Shown: one piece after another, positions 29,918-42,423 of the stretch
Numbering within the stretch: the first letter of the stretch is position 1
Layout of the letters: each line of letters starts with the position of its first letter
From: Acerihabitans arboris
Lineage (GTDB): Bacteria; Pseudomonadota; Gammaproteobacteria; Enterobacterales; Enterobacteriaceae
Assembly (NCBI RefSeq): GCF_010131535.1
Contig: NZ_WUBS01000019.1
Coordinates: forward strand, 62,001-126,000
Reading direction: 5' to 3'
Length of the DNA: 64,000 nucleotides
The notes under the pieces: model-generated
Database searches by the model: none
What the model saw: only the letters and a program-made list of their open reading frames with translations
Told to the model about the DNA's origin: nothing
Translations under genes and position numbers: made by a program

Positions 29918-30069
29918 GAATAGATCCACCGTCGGCGTGAATGTCGACAATATTATGATTAAGCTTAAGTAGAGGATAATGTTACCAGTCCTGCCGTAAG
30001 ACTGCCAAATTATCATTTGATGCCGGTGCGGGAACTGAACAAAGAGTGGAGTCCGGGCGCGGATTATGG

Positions 30070-30079
30070 TATAAAGCGC

Positions 30080-30083
<4 letters not shown>
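30070..30083 (+). promoter_or_regulatory. Candidate rpsB-tsf promoter -10 region
   Basis: TATAAA (30070-30075), with an overlapping TATGGT just before it, is followed by a GCGCGCCG discriminator. That is typical of growth-rate and ppGpp-controlled ribosomal promoters. The -35 element is weak (TGGAGT at 30047-30052), so the exact promoter is uncertain. Confidence 0.5.
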
Positions 30084-30981
<898 letters not shown>

Positions 30982-31035
30982 TAAGGCATGCTCTTTATTG
31001 AGCCCTTATTAACCAAGTTTTAAATATGTTGGTTA

Positions 31036-31063
31036 GAGGGCCTGTCTTCAGGCCCTCTTTTTT
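31036..31063 (+). terminator. Terminator/attenuator between rpsB and tsf
   Basis: A 9-bp stem (GAGGGCCTG at 31036-31044 with CAGGCCCTC at 31049-31057, loop TCTT) is followed by six Ts. It lies in the rpsB-tsf gap and probably reduces tsf expression relative to rpsB rather than ending all transcripts. Confidence 0.88.
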
Positions 31064-31099
31064 ACCTATCCCCCCTCATGGGATAACGAGGAAAAGATA

Positions 31100-31957
31100 A
31101 TGGCTGATATTACCGCCGCCCTGGTGAAAGAACTGCGTGAACGTACTGGCGCAGGCATGATGGAATGTAAAAAAGCGCTGGTTGAAGCTCAGGGCGATAT
31201 CGAGCTGGCTATCGACAACATGCGTAAATCCGGTCAGGCCAAGGCCGCCAAAAAAGCGGGCCGCGTTGCCGCTGAAGGCATCATCCTGACTAAAATCGCT
31301 CAGGACGGCAAATACGGCGTCATCGTCGAGCTGAACTGTGAAACCGATTTCGTGGCCAAAGACGGCGGATTCAAAGCCTTCGGCGACGAAGTGGTAAGCG
31401 CGGCGCTGGCCGACCGCATCACCGACATCGAAGCGCTGAAAGCCAAATTTGAAGATCAGCGCGCCGCGATGGTCGCCAAGATTGGTGAAAACATCAATAT
31501 TCGCCGCGTAGCCGCGCTGGAAGGCGACGTGCTGGGCACATACCTGCACGGCGCGCGTATCGGCGTCATGGTTGCAGCGTCCGCCGCCGATGAAGAACTG
31601 GTCAAGCATATCGCCATGCATATTGCCGCCAGCAAGCCTGAATATGTCCACGCCGAAGACGTACCGGCCGACGTAGTGGCCCGTGAGCACCAGATTCAGC
31701 TGGATATCGCCATGCAATCCGGCAAGCCGCGTGAAATCGCCGAGAAAATGGTTGAGGGCCGTATGCGCAAGTTTACCGGCGAAATCTCCCTGACCGGCCA
31801 GCACTTCGTGATGGATCCGAGCAAGACCGTGGGCCAGCTGCTTGAAGAGCACAAGGCCGCCGTGGTTGACTTTATCCGCTTTGAAGTGGGTGAAGGCATC
31901 GAAAAAGCGGAAGTCGACTTCGCCGCGGAAGTTGCCGCCATGAGCAAACAGTCTTAA
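31100..31957 (+). CDS. tsf: Elongation factor Ts
   Basis: EF-Ts is the guanine-nucleotide exchange factor of EF-Tu. The 285-residue product has the N-terminal UBA-like domain ([29 protein letters not shown]) and the TDFVAKD motif that contacts EF-Tu, followed by the core and C-terminal module. GAGGAAAAG lies before the ATG. It is transcribed with rpsB and followed by a strong terminator. Confidence 0.99.
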   Translation: MADITAALVKELRERTGAGMMECKKALVEAQGDIELAIDNMRKSGQAKAAKKAGRVAAEGIILTKIAQDGKYGVIVELNCETDFVAKDGGFKAFGDEVVSAALADRITDIEALKAKFEDQRAAMVAKIGENINIRRVAALEGDVLGTYLHGARIGVMVAASAADEELVKHIAMHIAASKPEYVHAEDVPADVVAREHQIQLDIAMQSGKPREIAEKMVEGRMRKFTGEISLTGQHFVMDPSKTVGQLLEEHKAAVVDFIRFEVGEGIEKAEVDFAAEVAAMSKQS

Positions 31958-31969
31958 ATTGTATCTTCC

Positions 31970-31996
31970 GGAACCGCCATCAGGCGGTTCCTTTTT
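31970..31996 (+). terminator. tsf terminator
   Basis: A 9-bp perfect stem (GGAACCGCC at 31970-31978 with GGCGGTTCC at 31983-31991, loop ATCA) is followed by TTTTT. It ends the rpsB-tsf transcript before pyrH. Confidence 0.93.
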
Positions 31997-32101
31997 ATGA
32001 GCTGAAATAAAGTCAGGGGACTTTTGCCGCATAAAAACTGCATCGCGCGGTCCAGAAGTCGGATCCGCCCATCTCGTTACCGCTGCTTAGGAACAGAACA
32101 A

Positions 32102-32827
32102 ATGGCAACCAATGCAAAACCCGTATACCAGCGTATCCTGCTCAAACTGAGCGGTGAAGCCCTGCAAGGCGCAGAAGGTTTTGGTATCGACGCTAGCGTC
32201 CTGGATCGCATGGCCCAGGAAGTGAAAGAGCTGGTCGAACTGGGTATCCAGGTCGGCGTGGTGATAGGCGGCGGCAATTTGTTTCGCGGCGCGGGACTGG
32301 CCCAGGCGGGCATGAATCGTGTGGTCGGCGACCATATGGGCATGCTGGCGACGGTGATGAACGGGCTGGCGATGCGCGACGCGTTGCACCGCGCCTACGT
32401 TAACGCCCGCCTGATGTCGGCCATTCCGCTCAACGGCGTTTGCGATAATTACAGCTGGGCCGAGGCCATCAGCCTGCTGCGCAACAACCGGGTGGTGATT
32501 TTCGCCGCCGGTACCGGCAACCCTTTCTTTACCACCGACTCCGCCGCCTGCCTGCGCGGCATTGAAATCGAAGCCGACGTGGTGTTGAAGGCCACCAAGG
32601 TGGACGGCGTATATTCCGCCGATCCGGTGAAAAATCCCGATGCTACACTCTATGAACAGCTCAGTTACCAGGACGTGCTGGAGCAAGAGCTCAAGGTGAT
32701 GGATTTGGCGGCGTTCACCCTGGCCCGGGATCATAATATCCCTATCCGGGTATTTAATATGAATAAACCCGGCGCGCTGCGGCGGGTGGTGATGGGCGAG
32801 AAGGAAGGCACGCTAATTACCAAGTAG
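32102..32827 (+). CDS. pyrH: UMP kinase
   Basis: PyrH phosphorylates UMP to UDP; it is hexameric, activated by GTP and inhibited by UTP. The 241-residue amino-acid-kinase-fold protein has [25 protein letters not shown] and [13 protein letters not shown]. The start is the ATG at 32102 ([15 protein letters not shown]). The frame stays open upstream to 32024, but that stretch is Arg-rich and not conserved. It is separated from frr by a 136-bp gap. Confidence 0.97.
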   Translation: MATNAKPVYQRILLKLSGEALQGAEGFGIDASVLDRMAQEVKELVELGIQVGVVIGGGNLFRGAGLAQAGMNRVVGDHMGMLATVMNGLAMRDALHRAYVNARLMSAIPLNGVCDNYSWAEAISLLRNNRVVIFAAGTGNPFFTTDSAACLRGIEIEADVVLKATKVDGVYSADPVKNPDATLYEQLSYQDVLEQELKVMDLAAFTLARDHNIPIRVFNMNKPGALRRVVMGEKEGTLITK

Positions 32828-32963
32828 CATTTGCCCGCCAGGTTACAGTATCATGCCGTGCTGACGGCAATAATGGACATGACTGGCTGCGGCTGGTCAG
32901 ACTATCACGGGCTTGACGTAAGCTTAAGCCCGCCCGGATAACCAGTTTCCAAGGGTTCGCAAC

Positions 32964-33521
32964 GTGATTAATGAAATCCGCAAAGATGCAGAACAACGCA
33001 TGGAAAAATGCGTAGACGCATTCAAAAACCACATCGGCAAGATCCGTACCGGCCGAGCGTCTCCGAGCCTGCTTGATGGTATTCAGATCGAATATTACGG
33101 AACGTCGACGCCGCTGCGCCAACTGGCGAACGTCGTGGCCGAAGATTCACGCACATTGGCCATTACCGTATTCGATCGCTCCCTGAGTCCCGCGGTCGAA
33201 AAAGCCATCATGGCGTCCGACCTGGGCCTGAATCCCTCGTCCGCCGGCACCGTGATCCGCGTTCCGCTGCCGCCCCTGACCGAGGAGCGCCGCCGCGATT
33301 TGATCAAGGTGGTGCGCGCGGAGGCGGAGCAGGGCAGGGTATCGGTACGTAACGTGCGCCGTGACGCCAACGATAAAGTCAAAGCCATGCTCAAGGATAA
33401 AGAAATCAGCGAGGACGAGGATCGTCGTTCGCAGGATGATATCCAGAAGCTGACCGATGCCTTCATCAAAAAAGTCGACAGCGCCCTGGCCGATAAAGAA
33501 GCCGAGTTAATGGAAATTTAA
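32964..33521 (+). CDS. frr: Ribosome recycling factor
   Basis: RRF splits the post-termination ribosome together with EF-G. The 185-residue product has the long three-helix bundle and the [24 protein letters not shown] and [13 protein letters not shown] signatures, including the conserved arginines. The start is GTG at 32964 with an AAGGG-type site upstream. It is followed by an unusual palindrome and a probable terminator. Confidence 0.98.
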   Translation: MINEIRKDAEQRMEKCVDAFKNHIGKIRTGRASPSLLDGIQIEYYGTSTPLRQLANVVAEDSRTLAITVFDRSLSPAVEKAIMASDLGLNPSSAGTVIRVPLPPLTEERRRDLIKVVRAEAEQGRVSVRNVRRDANDKVKAMLKDKEISEDEDRRSQDDIQKLTDAFIKKVDSALADKEAELMEI

Positions 33522-33534
33522 GCCGACGGCGCCA

Positions 33535-33564
33535 GGCACGCCCTGCCGGCCGGCAGGGCGTGCC
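33535..33564. repeat. Perfect 30-bp palindrome downstream of frr
   Basis: The two 15-base arms (GGCACGCCCTGCCGG and its complement) meet with no loop bases. There is no T run on either side, so it is not a standard terminator by itself. It begins 13 bases after the frr stop and could fold into a very stable mRNA 3'-end hairpin. Confidence 0.85.
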
Positions 33565-33585
33565 CATCGCGCCGCCACGACAATT

Positions 33586-33636
33586 ACGCCGCAGCGGCCA
33601 ATCAATTCATTGTTTGTCCGCCGCGGCGTTTTTTTT
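33586..33636 (+). terminator. Probable frr terminator
   Basis: ACGCCGC (33586-33592) pairs with GCGGCGT (33623-33629), with an additional inner CGG/CCG pairing. The hairpin is followed by a run of Ts at 33629-33636. The loop is large (about 20 bases), so efficiency is uncertain. Confidence 0.6.
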
Positions 33637-33726
33637 GTCGGTAACGCCATAGACAAACGTTGCGCAACGTTCCAGACTACTGTGCTTACTTCATTTCTTT
33701 TGACACGCGGTTGTCCTGAGTACCTC

Positions 33727-34923
33727 ATGAGATATTTGACGATTCTCGGCTCCACTGGTTCGGTTGGAACCAATACACTGGCCGTTGTTCAGCAAAATCC
33801 GGAACAGTTTGCCGTGCGCGCGCTGGTGGCCGGCAAAAATATTGATGTCATGCTCCAGCAGTGCCTGGCCTTCCGGCCTGCGTATGCGTGCATGGCAGAT
33901 GAAACCTCGGCGCGCGAGCTTAAACGCCGCCTGCATGGGGCGGGGGTCGACATCGAGGTAATGGCTGGGCCGCGGGCCGCCTGCGAGCTGGCGGCCCTCG
34001 ACGGGGTCAGCCTGGTCATGGCGGCCATCGTGGGCGCCGCCGGCCTGCTGCCGACGCTGGCGGCCATTCGCGCCGGCAAATCGGTGCTGCTGGCCAATAA
34101 AGAGGCGCTGGTCACCTGCGGCCGGCTGTTTATGAACGAGGTCCGCCAGAGCAAAGCGCAACTATTACCGGTAGATAGTGAGCATAATGCGATTTTTCAG
34201 AGTTTACCCGAACCATTTCAGCGCCAGTTGGGGTACGCTTCTTTAGAGGCGCACGGCGTATCAAGCATTATCCTCACCGGCTCGGGCGGTCCGTTTCGCG
34301 CCACGGCCCTGTCCGAACTGGTCGCCATGACGCCGGACCAGGCCTGCGCCCATCCCAACTGGTCGATGGGGCGTAAAATATCCGTGGACTCGGCGACGAT
34401 GATGAATAAAGGGCTGGAATATATCGAGGCGCGCTGGTTGTTCAACGCCTCGGCGGAGCAAATGGAAGTGATATTGCATCCGCAGTCGGTTATCCATTCC
34501 ATGGTCCGTTACCGGGACGGTAGCGTGCTGGCGCAGCTGGGGTCGCCGGATATGCGCACCCCCATCGCCCATGCGATGGCGTACCCCGAGCGGGTGGTGG
34601 CCGGGGTGGAGTCGCTCGATTTTTTCCGCATCGGGGCGCTGACCTTCGAACGGCCGGACGAAGAGCGCTACCCGTGCCTGCAATTGGCGATTGACGCCTG
34701 CGATGTCGGGCAGGCGGCCACCACGACGCTTAACGCGGCCAATGAAGTGGCGGTGGCGGCGTTTTTGCGCGGCGTGGTGCGTTTTACCGATATTGCCGCC
34801 GTCAACCGCAATACGCTGGCGCGTATGGTGTTGACGGAGCCCCGCAGCGTGGACGACGTCTTGGCGATTGACGCCGAGGCCAGGAGCGTGGCGGAGCGCG
34901 AAATCGAGTCTATTATTCACTAA
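33727..34923 (+). CDS. dxr: 1-deoxy-D-xylulose 5-phosphate reductoisomerase
   Basis: Dxr (IspC) converts DXP to MEP in the non-mevalonate isoprenoid pathway, with NADPH and a divalent metal. The ATG at 33727 gives 398 residues, as in E. coli. [13 protein letters not shown] is the NADPH loop, [11 protein letters not shown] holds the metal-binding Asp/Glu, and [21 protein letters not shown] covers the substrate site. The frame is open upstream to 33610, but that leader is not conserved. The ribosome-binding site is weak. Confidence 0.97.
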   Translation: MRYLTILGSTGSVGTNTLAVVQQNPEQFAVRALVAGKNIDVMLQQCLAFRPAYACMADETSARELKRRLHGAGVDIEVMAGPRAACELAALDGVSLVMAAIVGAAGLLPTLAAIRAGKSVLLANKEALVTCGRLFMNEVRQSKAQLLPVDSEHNAIFQSLPEPFQRQLGYASLEAHGVSSIILTGSGGPFRATALSELVAMTPDQACAHPNWSMGRKISVDSATMMNKGLEYIEARWLFNASAEQMEVILHPQSVIHSMVRYRDGSVLAQLGSPDMRTPIAHAMAYPERVVAGVESLDFFRIGALTFERPDEERYPCLQLAIDACDVGQAATTTLNAANEVAVAAFLRGVVRFTDIAAVNRNTLARMVLTEPRSVDDVLAIDAEARSVAEREIESIIH

Positions 34924-35133
34924 AAATCAGCCGGAGCGGGTAGCTGACCGGGTTGTTACCTGATTTGTTCCGCCGCTGTTGAAATGGTATAGTCAGCGCC
35001 AATTGTCTGCAGGATGATCGCTGGCCATAAGAAATCCGGAGTGAGCCGTGTAAGTACACGGCTTTTTTGCGCATTCGGGGCCTACTGTTCCGGAAAGACG
35101 GTTGTATTCTTATTGAGGAAACACGTAAGCGTT

Positions 35134-35895
35134 ATGTCGTCCGAAAATCAGCACGAGGCTACTATTCTGTCATCATCCACCCCCCGCCACGTGGCCATCA
35201 TTATGGATGGCAACGGCCGTTGGGCAAAAAGCCGGGGAAGATTACGCATCTTCGGCCATAAAGCGGGAGTGAAGTCGGTACGTCGCGCGGTCAGTTTTGC
35301 CGTAAGCCATCATTTCGATGCGCTGACGCTCTACGCCTTCAGCAGCGAGAACTGGAACCGGCCGACCCAGGAGGTGTCCGCGCTGATGGAATTATTCGTC
35401 AGGGCATTGGACAGCGAAGTAAAAAGCCTGCATAAACATAACGTCCGTTTACGTATTATCGGCGATACCAGCCGTTTCGGCCTGCGTTTGCAGGAGCGAA
35501 TCCGCCGCTCCGAAGCCCTGACGGAAAATAACAACGGATTAACTCTTAATATTGCCGCGAATTATGGCGGCCGTTGGGATATTATTCAGGGCGTGAAGCG
35601 ACTGGCCGAGGACGTGCAGGAAGGGATCTTACGTCCCGATCAGATTGATGAGGACGCCCTGTGCCGGCATGTCTGCCTCAACGAGCTTGCACCGGTAGAT
35701 TTGGTGATTCGCACCGGCGGAGAACATCGCATCAGTAATTTTTTATTATGGCAGATAGCCTATGCCGAACTCTATTTTACCGATGTGCTGTGGCCGGATT
35801 TCGACGAAGACGTTTTTGAAGGTGCGCTGAATGCTTTTGCTCAACGGGAGCGGCGCTTCGGGGGAACTACGCCTAATGATGCCAACGCGTCCTAG
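35134..35895 (+). CDS. uppS: Undecaprenyl diphosphate synthase
   Basis: UppS (IspU) adds eight isoprene units in cis to FPP to make the C55 carrier lipid for peptidoglycan and O-antigen. The 253-residue product starts at the ATG 35134 with AGGAAA upstream. MDGNGRWAK (Asp25) is the catalytic diphosphate-binding motif. SSENWNRP, AANYGGRWD and RTGGEHRISNFLLWQ are the remaining cis-prenyltransferase regions. The open frame extends to 35014, but the added part is not conserved. It is closely followed by cdsA. Confidence 0.97.
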   Translation: MSSENQHEATILSSSTPRHVAIIMDGNGRWAKSRGRLRIFGHKAGVKSVRRAVSFAVSHHFDALTLYAFSSENWNRPTQEVSALMELFVRALDSEVKSLHKHNVRLRIIGDTSRFGLRLQERIRRSEALTENNNGLTLNIAANYGGRWDIIQGVKRLAEDVQEGILRPDQIDEDALCRHVCLNELAPVDLVIRTGGEHRISNFLLWQIAYAELYFTDVLWPDFDEDVFEGALNAFAQRERRFGGTTPNDANAS

Positions 35896-35904
35896 GGGGG
35901 ATTT

Positions 35905-36762
35905 TTGCTGAAGTCTCGCTTGATTACCGCCTTTATCCTGATACCCGTGGTTATCGCCGCGCTCTTTTTACTTCCCCCGGTGGGATTCGCGCTGGTTACG
36001 CTTGCGGTTTGCATGCTGGCGGCGTGGGAGTGGGGGCAGCTTGCCGGCCTGGCGACCCGCAGCCAGCGCATCTGGCTGTCCATCCTCTGCGGGCTGCTGC
36101 TGGCGTTGATGATGTTCACGATTCCGGATTACCACCCGTTCGCCTCGGCCGCCATCGTGAAATACGCGCTGGGAGCCTCGCTGGCCTGGTGGGCCGTCGC
36201 GTTGGTGCTGGTGCTGTTCTACCCGCGCTCCGCCGCGTTCTGGCGCCATTCATGCACGCTGCGGCTGCTGTTCGGCATACTGACCATCATGCCGTTTTTT
36301 TGGGGTATGCTCACCCTGCGCCAATATCATTACTCGGTGAATCATTTTACCGGCGCCTGGTGGCTGTTGTATGTGATGCTGTTGGTATGGGGGGCGGATT
36401 CCGGCGCCTATCTCTTTGGCCGCGCGTTGGGCAAGCATAAACTGGCGCCGAAGGTTTCGCCCGGCAAAACCTGGGAAGGCCTGATAGGCGGCCTGGTGAC
36501 ATCGGCCGTCATCTCCTGGCTGTTCGGCAAATACGCCCCGCTGGATGCGTTGCCGTTAAGCCTGCTGGCCTGTTCGGTCATTGCGGCGCTGGCGTCGGTG
36601 CTGGGCGATTTAACCGAAAGTATGTTCAAGCGCGAGGCCGGCATTAAAGATAGCGGGCACCTGATTCCGGGGCACGGGGGCATTTTGGATCGCATCGATA
36701 GCCTGACCGCCGCGGTGCCGGTTTTCGCCTGTTTAATGCTGCTGATTTTTAGAGCTATTTAA
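35905..36762 (+). CDS. cdsA: Phosphatidate cytidylyltransferase
   Basis: CdsA makes CDP-diacylglycerol, the precursor of all phospholipids. The 285-residue polytopic membrane protein has about eight hydrophobic segments. Near the C-terminus it carries the family signature [20 protein letters not shown], then DRIDS. The start is a TTG at 35905 directly after a run of six Gs in AGGGGGG. It lies 9 bp from the uppS stop and 20 bp before rseP. Confidence 0.97.
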   Translation: MLKSRLITAFILIPVVIAALFLLPPVGFALVTLAVCMLAAWEWGQLAGLATRSQRIWLSILCGLLLALMMFTIPDYHPFASAAIVKYALGASLAWWAVALVLVLFYPRSAAFWRHSCTLRLLFGILTIMPFFWGMLTLRQYHYSVNHFTGAWWLLYVMLLVWGADSGAYLFGRALGKHKLAPKVSPGKTWEGLIGGLVTSAVISWLFGKYAPLDALPLSLLACSVIAALASVLGDLTESMFKREAGIKDSGHLIPGHGGILDRIDSLTAAVPVFACLMLLIFRAI

Positions 36763-36782
36763 TCGAGGGGCCAGGAGTTATC

Positions 36783-38138
36783 ATGTTGCACTTTCTCTGG
36801 AGTCTCGCCGCGTTTATCGTTGCGTTGGGTATATTGATCACCGTGCACGAATTCGGCCATTTTTGGGTGGCCCGCCGCTGCGGCGTGACGGTGGAGCGAT
36901 TCTCCATCGGATTCGGCCGCGCGCTGTGGCGGCATCGGGATAAACGCGGCACCGAATATGTCATCGCGGCAATCCCCCTCGGGGGCTATGTGAAAATGCT
37001 GGACGAACGGGTGGATACCGTGGCGCCCGAACGCCGGCACGAGGCATTTAACCACAAAAAGGTCTGGCAGCGCGCCGCCATCATTAGCGCCGGCCCCATC
37101 GCCAACTTTATTTTTGCGGTGTTTGCCTACTGGCTGGTATTTTTAATCGGCGTGCCGAGTTTTCGCCCGGTTATCGGTGAGGTCACGCCCAATTCTATCG
37201 TCGCGCAGGCGGAAATTTCGCCCGGCATGGAACTTAAGTCGGTTGACGGCATCGAAACGCCTGACTGGGATTCGGTGCGGCTTGAGCTGATCGGCAAGAT
37301 CGGCGACAGCCAGACCAGCGTCGGCGTCGCGCCCTTCGGTTCTTCCCATGTAGAACGGAAGATTCTCGATTTGCGCGCGTGGAATTTTGAACCGGATAAG
37401 CAGGATCCTATCATTGCGCTGGGGATTATTCCCCGTGGTCCGCAGATAGAACCGGTGCTGGCCGAGGTGCAAAACGCGTCGGCGGCGGCGAAAGCCGGTT
37501 TGCAAGCCGGCGACAGGATCGTTAAAGTCGATGGTCAACCCATCGGCCGCTGGCAGAACTTTGTCATGCGGGTGCGGGATAATCCCGGCAAACCGCTGGC
37601 GTTGGAAATTGACCGGCAGGGTGAAAGCCTGCCGGTCACATTGGTTCCCGACGAGAAGTCGGTAGGTAAAGGCGAAGTGGAAGGCTTCGCGGGTGTGGTG
37701 CCGAAAGTGACGCCGTTGCCCGAGGAATATAAAACGATACGCCAGTACGGCCTGTTTCCCGCTGTTACGCAGGCTGGCGAAAAAACCTGGCAACTGATGA
37801 AATTGACGGTCAGTATGCTGGGCAAACTGGTAACGGGAGATGTTAAGCTGAACAACCTGAGCGGGCCGATTTCAATAGCCCAGGGCGCGGGGATGTCAGC
37901 GGAATATGGTTTGATTTATTACCTGATGTTCCTGGCGCTGATCAGCGTTAACCTGGGTATTATCAACCTGTTCCCGTTACCGGTGTTAGATGGTGGTCAC
38001 TTGCTCTTCCTGGCGATAGAAAAGCTTAAGGGTGGGCCGGTTTCCGAACGAGTGCAGGATTTCAGTTATCGCATCGGTTCGATTTTGCTGGTGTTGTTAA
38101 TGGGCCTTGCTCTTTTCAATGATTTCTCCCGGCTCTAG
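36783..38138 (+). CDS. rseP: Site-2 protease RseP
   Basis: RseP cleaves the anti-sigma factor RseA within the membrane after DegS, releasing sigma-E. It also clears signal-peptide remnants. The zinc site is HEFGH (His22, Glu23, His26) in the first membrane segment, with the third ligand in [10 protein letters not shown] (Asp403). Two periplasmic PDZ domains lie between them (about residues 115-310). The product is 451 residues, the usual length, and the gene is followed by bamA. Confidence 0.98.
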   Translation: MLHFLWSLAAFIVALGILITVHEFGHFWVARRCGVTVERFSIGFGRALWRHRDKRGTEYVIAAIPLGGYVKMLDERVDTVAPERRHEAFNHKKVWQRAAIISAGPIANFIFAVFAYWLVFLIGVPSFRPVIGEVTPNSIVAQAEISPGMELKSVDGIETPDWDSVRLELIGKIGDSQTSVGVAPFGSSHVERKILDLRAWNFEPDKQDPIIALGIIPRGPQIEPVLAEVQNASAAAKAGLQAGDRIVKVDGQPIGRWQNFVMRVRDNPGKPLALEIDRQGESLPVTLVPDEKSVGKGEVEGFAGVVPKVTPLPEEYKTIRQYGLFPAVTQAGEKTWQLMKLTVSMLGKLVTGDVKLNNLSGPISIAQGAGMSAEYGLIYYLMFLALISVNLGIINLFPLPVLDGGHLLFLAIEKLKGGPVSERVQDFSYRIGSILLVLLMGLALFNDFSRL

Positions 38139-38174
38139 CGCCGGGGATTATGTTAGGAAGAACGCATAACCACG

Positions 38175-40601
38175 ATGGCGATGAAAAAGTTGCTCATAGC
38201 GTCGCTGCTTCTTAGCAGCGCCACCGTATACGGTGCAGACGGGTTCGTAGTGAAGGACATTCATTTCGAAGGACTGCAACGGGTCGCCGTCGGTGCGGCG
38301 TTACTCAGTATGCCGGTTCGTGTCGGAGACACGGCCAGTGATGAAGATATCGGCAATACTATCCGCGCCTTATTTGCCACCGGGAACTTCGAGGATGTCC
38401 GGGTGCTGCGTGATGGAGACACACTGCTCGTCCAGGTTAAGGAACGCCCCACTATTGCCAGTATCACCTTCTCCGGCAACAAGGCGGTGAAGGAGGATAT
38501 GCTCAAGCAGAATCTCGAGGCTTCCGGCGTGCGCGTCGGCGAAGCGTTGGACCGCACCACGATTTCCAACATCGAGAAAGGGCTTGAGGATTTCTACTAC
38601 AGCGTCGGCAAATACAGCGCGTCGGTGAAAGCCGTTGTCACGCCGTTGCCGCGTAACCGGGTAGATTTGAAACTGGTGTTTACCGAAGGCGTTTCCGCCA
38701 AGATCCAGCAGATCAACATTGTCGGCAACCATGCCTTCAGTACCGATGAACTGGTGTCGCGCTTCCAACTGCGGGATGAAGTGCCGTGGTGGAACGTGGT
38801 GGGCGATCGCAAATACCAGAAACAGAAACTGGCGGGCGATCTCGAGACCCTGCGCAGCTTCTACCTGGACCGGGGCTATGCCCGTTTTAATATCGACTCG
38901 ACCCAGGTGAGCCTGACGCCGGATAAGAAGGGTATCTATATTACCCTGAACATTACCGAAGGCGCCCAGTACAAGCTGTCCGGCACCGTGGTCAACGGTA
39001 ACCTGGCCGGCCATTCCGCTGAAATCGATGCCCTGGCGCGTGTCAAGCCGGGCGAACTCTACAGCGGCGCCAAAGTCACCAAAATGGAAAACGACATCAA
39101 GCAACTGCTGGGTCGCTACGGCTATGCGTATCCGCGCGTGGTCACCCAACCGGAAATCAACGATGCCGATAAAACCGTCAAGCTGCATATCAGCGTAGAC
39201 GCGGGCAACCGTTATTACGTCAGGCATGTGAAGTTCGAAGGCAACGACATTACCAAGGACGTGGTGCTGCGCCGCGAGATGCGCCAGATGGAAGGCGCCT
39301 GGCTTGGCAGCAACCTGGTCGACCAGGGTAAGGAACGCCTGAACCGCCTGGGGTATTTTGAAACGGTCGACGTGGATACGCAGCGCGTCGCCGGTACCGA
39401 CGATATGGTGGACGTCACCTATAAGGTGAAAGAGCGCAACACCGGCAGCATCAACTTCGGCGTCGGCTTCGGCACCGAGAGCGGCGTCAGCTTCCAGTTC
39501 GGCATACAGCAGGACAACTGGCTGGGCACCGGTAATTCCGTTGGTTTCAGCGGCACCAAGAACGACTATCAGACCTACGCCGAACTCTCCATGACCGACC
39601 CCTACTTCACCGTGGACGGCGTCAGTCTGGGCGGGCGTATTTTCTATAATAACTTTGACGCCGATAACGCCGATCTGTCGGATTACACCAACAAGAGTTA
39701 TGGCCTGGGCACCACGCTCGGCTTCCCGATCAGTGAAACCAGCTCACTGCGCCTGGGTATGGATTATGTCCATAACGATCTGTCGAATATGTATCCGCAG
39801 ATTGCCATGTGGCGTTACCTGGAATCCACCGGCTTCCAACCGAAGGTCGTGGCCGGGGAAAATAAAGACGACGATGCTGATTTCAGCGCCAATGATTTCT
39901 TCCTGACCACCGGGTGGAGCTACAGCAATCTCGATCGGGGTTATTTCCCCACCTCGGGTACGAGCGCCAGCCTGACCGGTAAGGTCACCGTGCCGGGTTC
40001 GGATAACGAATACTACAAGGTGACCTTTGATACCACCAGCTACCTGCCGCTGACCGATTCCGGCAATTGGGTGCTGATGGGCCGGGGCCGCGCCGGCTAC
40101 GCCGACGGCATCGGCGACAAGGAAATGCCGTTCTACGATAACTTCTACGCCGGCGGTTCCAGCACCGTGCGCGGTTTCCGGTCCAATACCATCGGACCGA
40201 AAGCGGCGTATTATAAGTGCGGCGGCAGCGAGTCCTCGTTAAGCGGTTGTCCGCTGGATAAATCCAGCGACGCCGTGGGCGGCAACGCCATGGCGTTGCT
40301 GAGCGCCGAGCTTATCGTGCCGACGCCGTTTATCAGCCCGAAATATGCCAACTCGGTGCGCACCTCGCTGTTCGTGGATAGCGGCACCGTTTGGGATACG
40401 TCATGGGAAAACACCGACCAGACGCGGGCATACGGCATACCCGACTACAGCAACCCGGGCAATATCCGTATTTCAAGCGGTTTTGCCCTGCAGTGGATGT
40501 CGCCGCTCGGGCCATTGGTCTTCTCCTATGCCCAGCCGGTCAAAAAATATGACGGTGACAAGGCGGAGCAGTTCCAGTTTAATATCGGTAAAACGTGGTA
40601 A
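38175..40601 (+). CDS. bamA: Outer-membrane protein assembly factor BamA
   Basis: BamA is the essential Omp85 core of the BAM machine. The 808-residue precursor has a signal peptide cleaved near GADG, five POTRA domains (to about residue 420) and a 16-strand barrel ending in an aromatic residue (IGKTW). The conserved VRGF motif of loop 6 is at 665-668, and two cysteines follow in the extracellular loop (YKCGG, SGCPL). It is in operon with rseP and skp. Confidence 0.99.
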   Translation: MAMKKLLIASLLLSSATVYGADGFVVKDIHFEGLQRVAVGAALLSMPVRVGDTASDEDIGNTIRALFATGNFEDVRVLRDGDTLLVQVKERPTIASITFSGNKAVKEDMLKQNLEASGVRVGEALDRTTISNIEKGLEDFYYSVGKYSASVKAVVTPLPRNRVDLKLVFTEGVSAKIQQINIVGNHAFSTDELVSRFQLRDEVPWWNVVGDRKYQKQKLAGDLETLRSFYLDRGYARFNIDSTQVSLTPDKKGIYITLNITEGAQYKLSGTVVNGNLAGHSAEIDALARVKPGELYSGAKVTKMENDIKQLLGRYGYAYPRVVTQPEINDADKTVKLHISVDAGNRYYVRHVKFEGNDITKDVVLRREMRQMEGAWLGSNLVDQGKERLNRLGYFETVDVDTQRVAGTDDMVDVTYKVKERNTGSINFGVGFGTESGVSFQFGIQQDNWLGTGNSVGFSGTKNDYQTYAELSMTDPYFTVDGVSLGGRIFYNNFDADNADLSDYTNKSYGLGTTLGFPISETSSLRLGMDYVHNDLSNMYPQIAMWRYLESTGFQPKVVAGENKDDDADFSANDFFLTTGWSYSNLDRGYFPTSGTSASLTGKVTVPGSDNEYYKVTFDTTSYLPLTDSGNWVLMGRGRAGYADGIGDKEMPFYDNFYAGGSSTVRGFRSNTIGPKAAYYKCGGSESSLSGCPLDKSSDAVGGNAMALLSAELIVPTPFISPKYANSVRTSLFVDSGTVWDTSWENTDQTRAYGIPDYSNPGNIRISSGFALQWMSPLGPLVFSYAQPVKKYDGDKAEQFQFNIGKTW

Positions 40602-40748
40602 CATTACCTAGATTCACAGCGCAGGCACCTGGCAAGGCAGCGAACAGGGCCTGAATAGGAGTATCGGCGGCCATGCCGCCGGCACTGGAATCTGTTCCTG
40701 CCGCGTTGAAATGTTTTCAAACTTAAATGTAGTGTTAAGGAGTTTATA

Positions 40749-41246
40749 GTGAAAAAGTGGTTGTATGCCGCGGGCCTCGGATTAGCATTGGCTGCCTCAG
40801 CCAGCGTGCAAGCTGCTGATAAAATTGCTGTTGTCAATATTGCCAATATCTTTCAGCAGTCTCCTCAGCGCGCTGTTGTCGCTAAACAACTCGAAAATGA
40901 GTTCAAAGGCCGTGCAACGGACCTGCAAGCCCAGGAACGAGATTTGCAGACTAAGATGCAGCGTCTGCAACGTGACGGCTCTACCATGAAAGCCGCCGAC
41001 CGCAGCCGTCTGGAGAAAGACGTGATGGCTCAACGTGAAGACTTCTCCGGTAAGGCACAGGCTTTTGAACAAGATAATCGTCGCCGTCAGGGTGAAGAAC
41101 GCAATAAAATCCTGAGCCGTATCCAGGATGCGGTGAAAGCCGTCGCCACCAAGCAAGGCTATGACATCGTCATTGATGCCAACGCCGTGGCGTATGCCGG
41201 TTCTGCCAATGACATTACTGCCGATGTGTTAAAACAGGTTAAATAA
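40749..41246 (+). CDS. skp: Periplasmic chaperone Skp
   Basis: Skp is a trimeric jellyfish-like chaperone that carries unfolded outer-membrane proteins to BAM. The 165-residue product has a signal peptide (cut after SVQA) and a basic, helical body rich in Gln/Lys/Arg ([19 protein letters not shown]). The start is GTG at 40749 with AAGGAG upstream. It stops 3 bases before lpxD. Confidence 0.97.
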   Translation: MKKWLYAAGLGLALAASASVQAADKIAVVNIANIFQQSPQRAVVAKQLENEFKGRATDLQAQERDLQTKMQRLQRDGSTMKAADRSRLEKDVMAQREDFSGKAQAFEQDNRRRQGEERNKILSRIQDAVKAVATKQGYDIVIDANAVAYAGSANDITADVLKQVK

Positions 41247-41249
41247 GTC

Positions 41250-42272
41250 ATGTCATCAATTCGACTTGCTGATTTAGCGCAGCAGTTGGATGCACAATTG
41301 CACGGTGATGGCTCACTCGTCATCACCGGCATTGCCTCCATGGGCTCCGCCAAGGCGGACCAAATCACGTTTCTGGCTGATAGCCGTTTTCGTGAAAAAC
41401 TTACTTCATGCCAGGCCGGCGCGGTAGTCCTTACCGAAGCCGACCTGCCCTACTGCCAATGCGCCGCGCTGGTGGTCAAAAATCCCTACCTGACTTACGC
41501 CTATATGGCGCAGCTGATGAACACCACCCCCGCCGCCGCGCAAGATATCGCCCCCAGCGCAGTGATTTCCGCCGCCGCGCGGTTGGGCAGCCAGGTGGCC
41601 GTCGGGGCCAACGCGGTTATCGAATCCGGCGTGGTATTGGGCGATAACGTGGTTATCGGCCCGGGCTGTTTTATCGGTAAAAATACCAAAATCGGGGCGG
41701 GTACCCAGTTATGGGCCAACGTCACCGTCTATCATGAAGTCCGTATCGGTGAAAAGTGCCTGATACAGTCGGGCACCGTTATCGGCGCCGATGGTTTCGG
41801 TTACGCCAACGATCGCGGCAACTGGATAAAAATCCCGCAGCTGGGCACGGTGCAAATCGGCGATCGGGTTGAGATTGGCGCCTGCACCACCATCGATCGC
41901 GGCGCGTTGGACGACACCGTTATCGGCAACGGGGTTATCATCGATAACCAGTGCCAGATTGCGCATAACGTCATAATTGGCGACAATACCGCGGTCGCCG
42001 GCGGCGTCATCATGGCCGGCAGCCTGAAAATCGGCCGCTATTGCATGATCGGCGGCGCCAGCGTTATCAACGGCCATATGGAAATATGCGACAAAGTGAC
42101 GATCACCGGCATGGGAATGGTGATGAGGCCAATCACTGAACCAGGCGTATACTCTTCGGGTATTCCGTTGCAGCCGAATAAAGTATGGCGTAAGACCGCA
42201 GCATTAGTGATGAATATCAGCGAGATCAGCAAGCGGTTGAAAGCTATCGAGCGAAACTCGGCAAAAAACTAA
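41250..42272 (+). CDS. lpxD: UDP-3-O-(3-hydroxymyristoyl)glucosamine N-acyltransferase
   Basis: LpxD adds the second 3-hydroxyacyl chain in lipid A synthesis. The 340-residue protein has the N-terminal uridine-binding domain, a long left-handed beta-helix of hexapeptide repeats (residues about 100-300; [21 protein letters not shown]) with the catalytic histidine in [10 protein letters not shown], and a C-terminal helix. It is within the bamA-skp-lpxD-fabZ-lpxA-lpxB cluster. Confidence 0.98.
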   Translation: MSSIRLADLAQQLDAQLHGDGSLVITGIASMGSAKADQITFLADSRFREKLTSCQAGAVVLTEADLPYCQCAALVVKNPYLTYAYMAQLMNTTPAAAQDIAPSAVISAAARLGSQVAVGANAVIESGVVLGDNVVIGPGCFIGKNTKIGAGTQLWANVTVYHEVRIGEKCLIQSGTVIGADGFGYANDRGNWIKIPQLGTVQIGDRVEIGACTTIDRGALDDTVIGNGVIIDNQCQIAHNVIIGDNTAVAGGVIMAGSLKIGRYCMIGGASVINGHMEICDKVTITGMGMVMRPITEPGVYSSGIPLQPNKVWRKTAALVMNISEISKRLKAIERNSAKN

Positions 42273-42423
42273 TCGCCTTCGCCAGATAGTGATAATTATG
42301 CGCGTTCAGGCACATTGAGCCTGATGAAGACATTTTTTATTTGCGGCCTGCTAAATTATCCTCCATGGGATTGTTGCAGGCCGTGTTGTTAATGCCATCG
42401 TTTTTTTAGACAGGAAGAGTATT

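Noticed and set aside
32024-32101. Upstream extension of pyrH
   Set aside because: Open by chance; the extension is Arg/Ser-rich, not conserved, and [11 protein letters not shown] is the family start.
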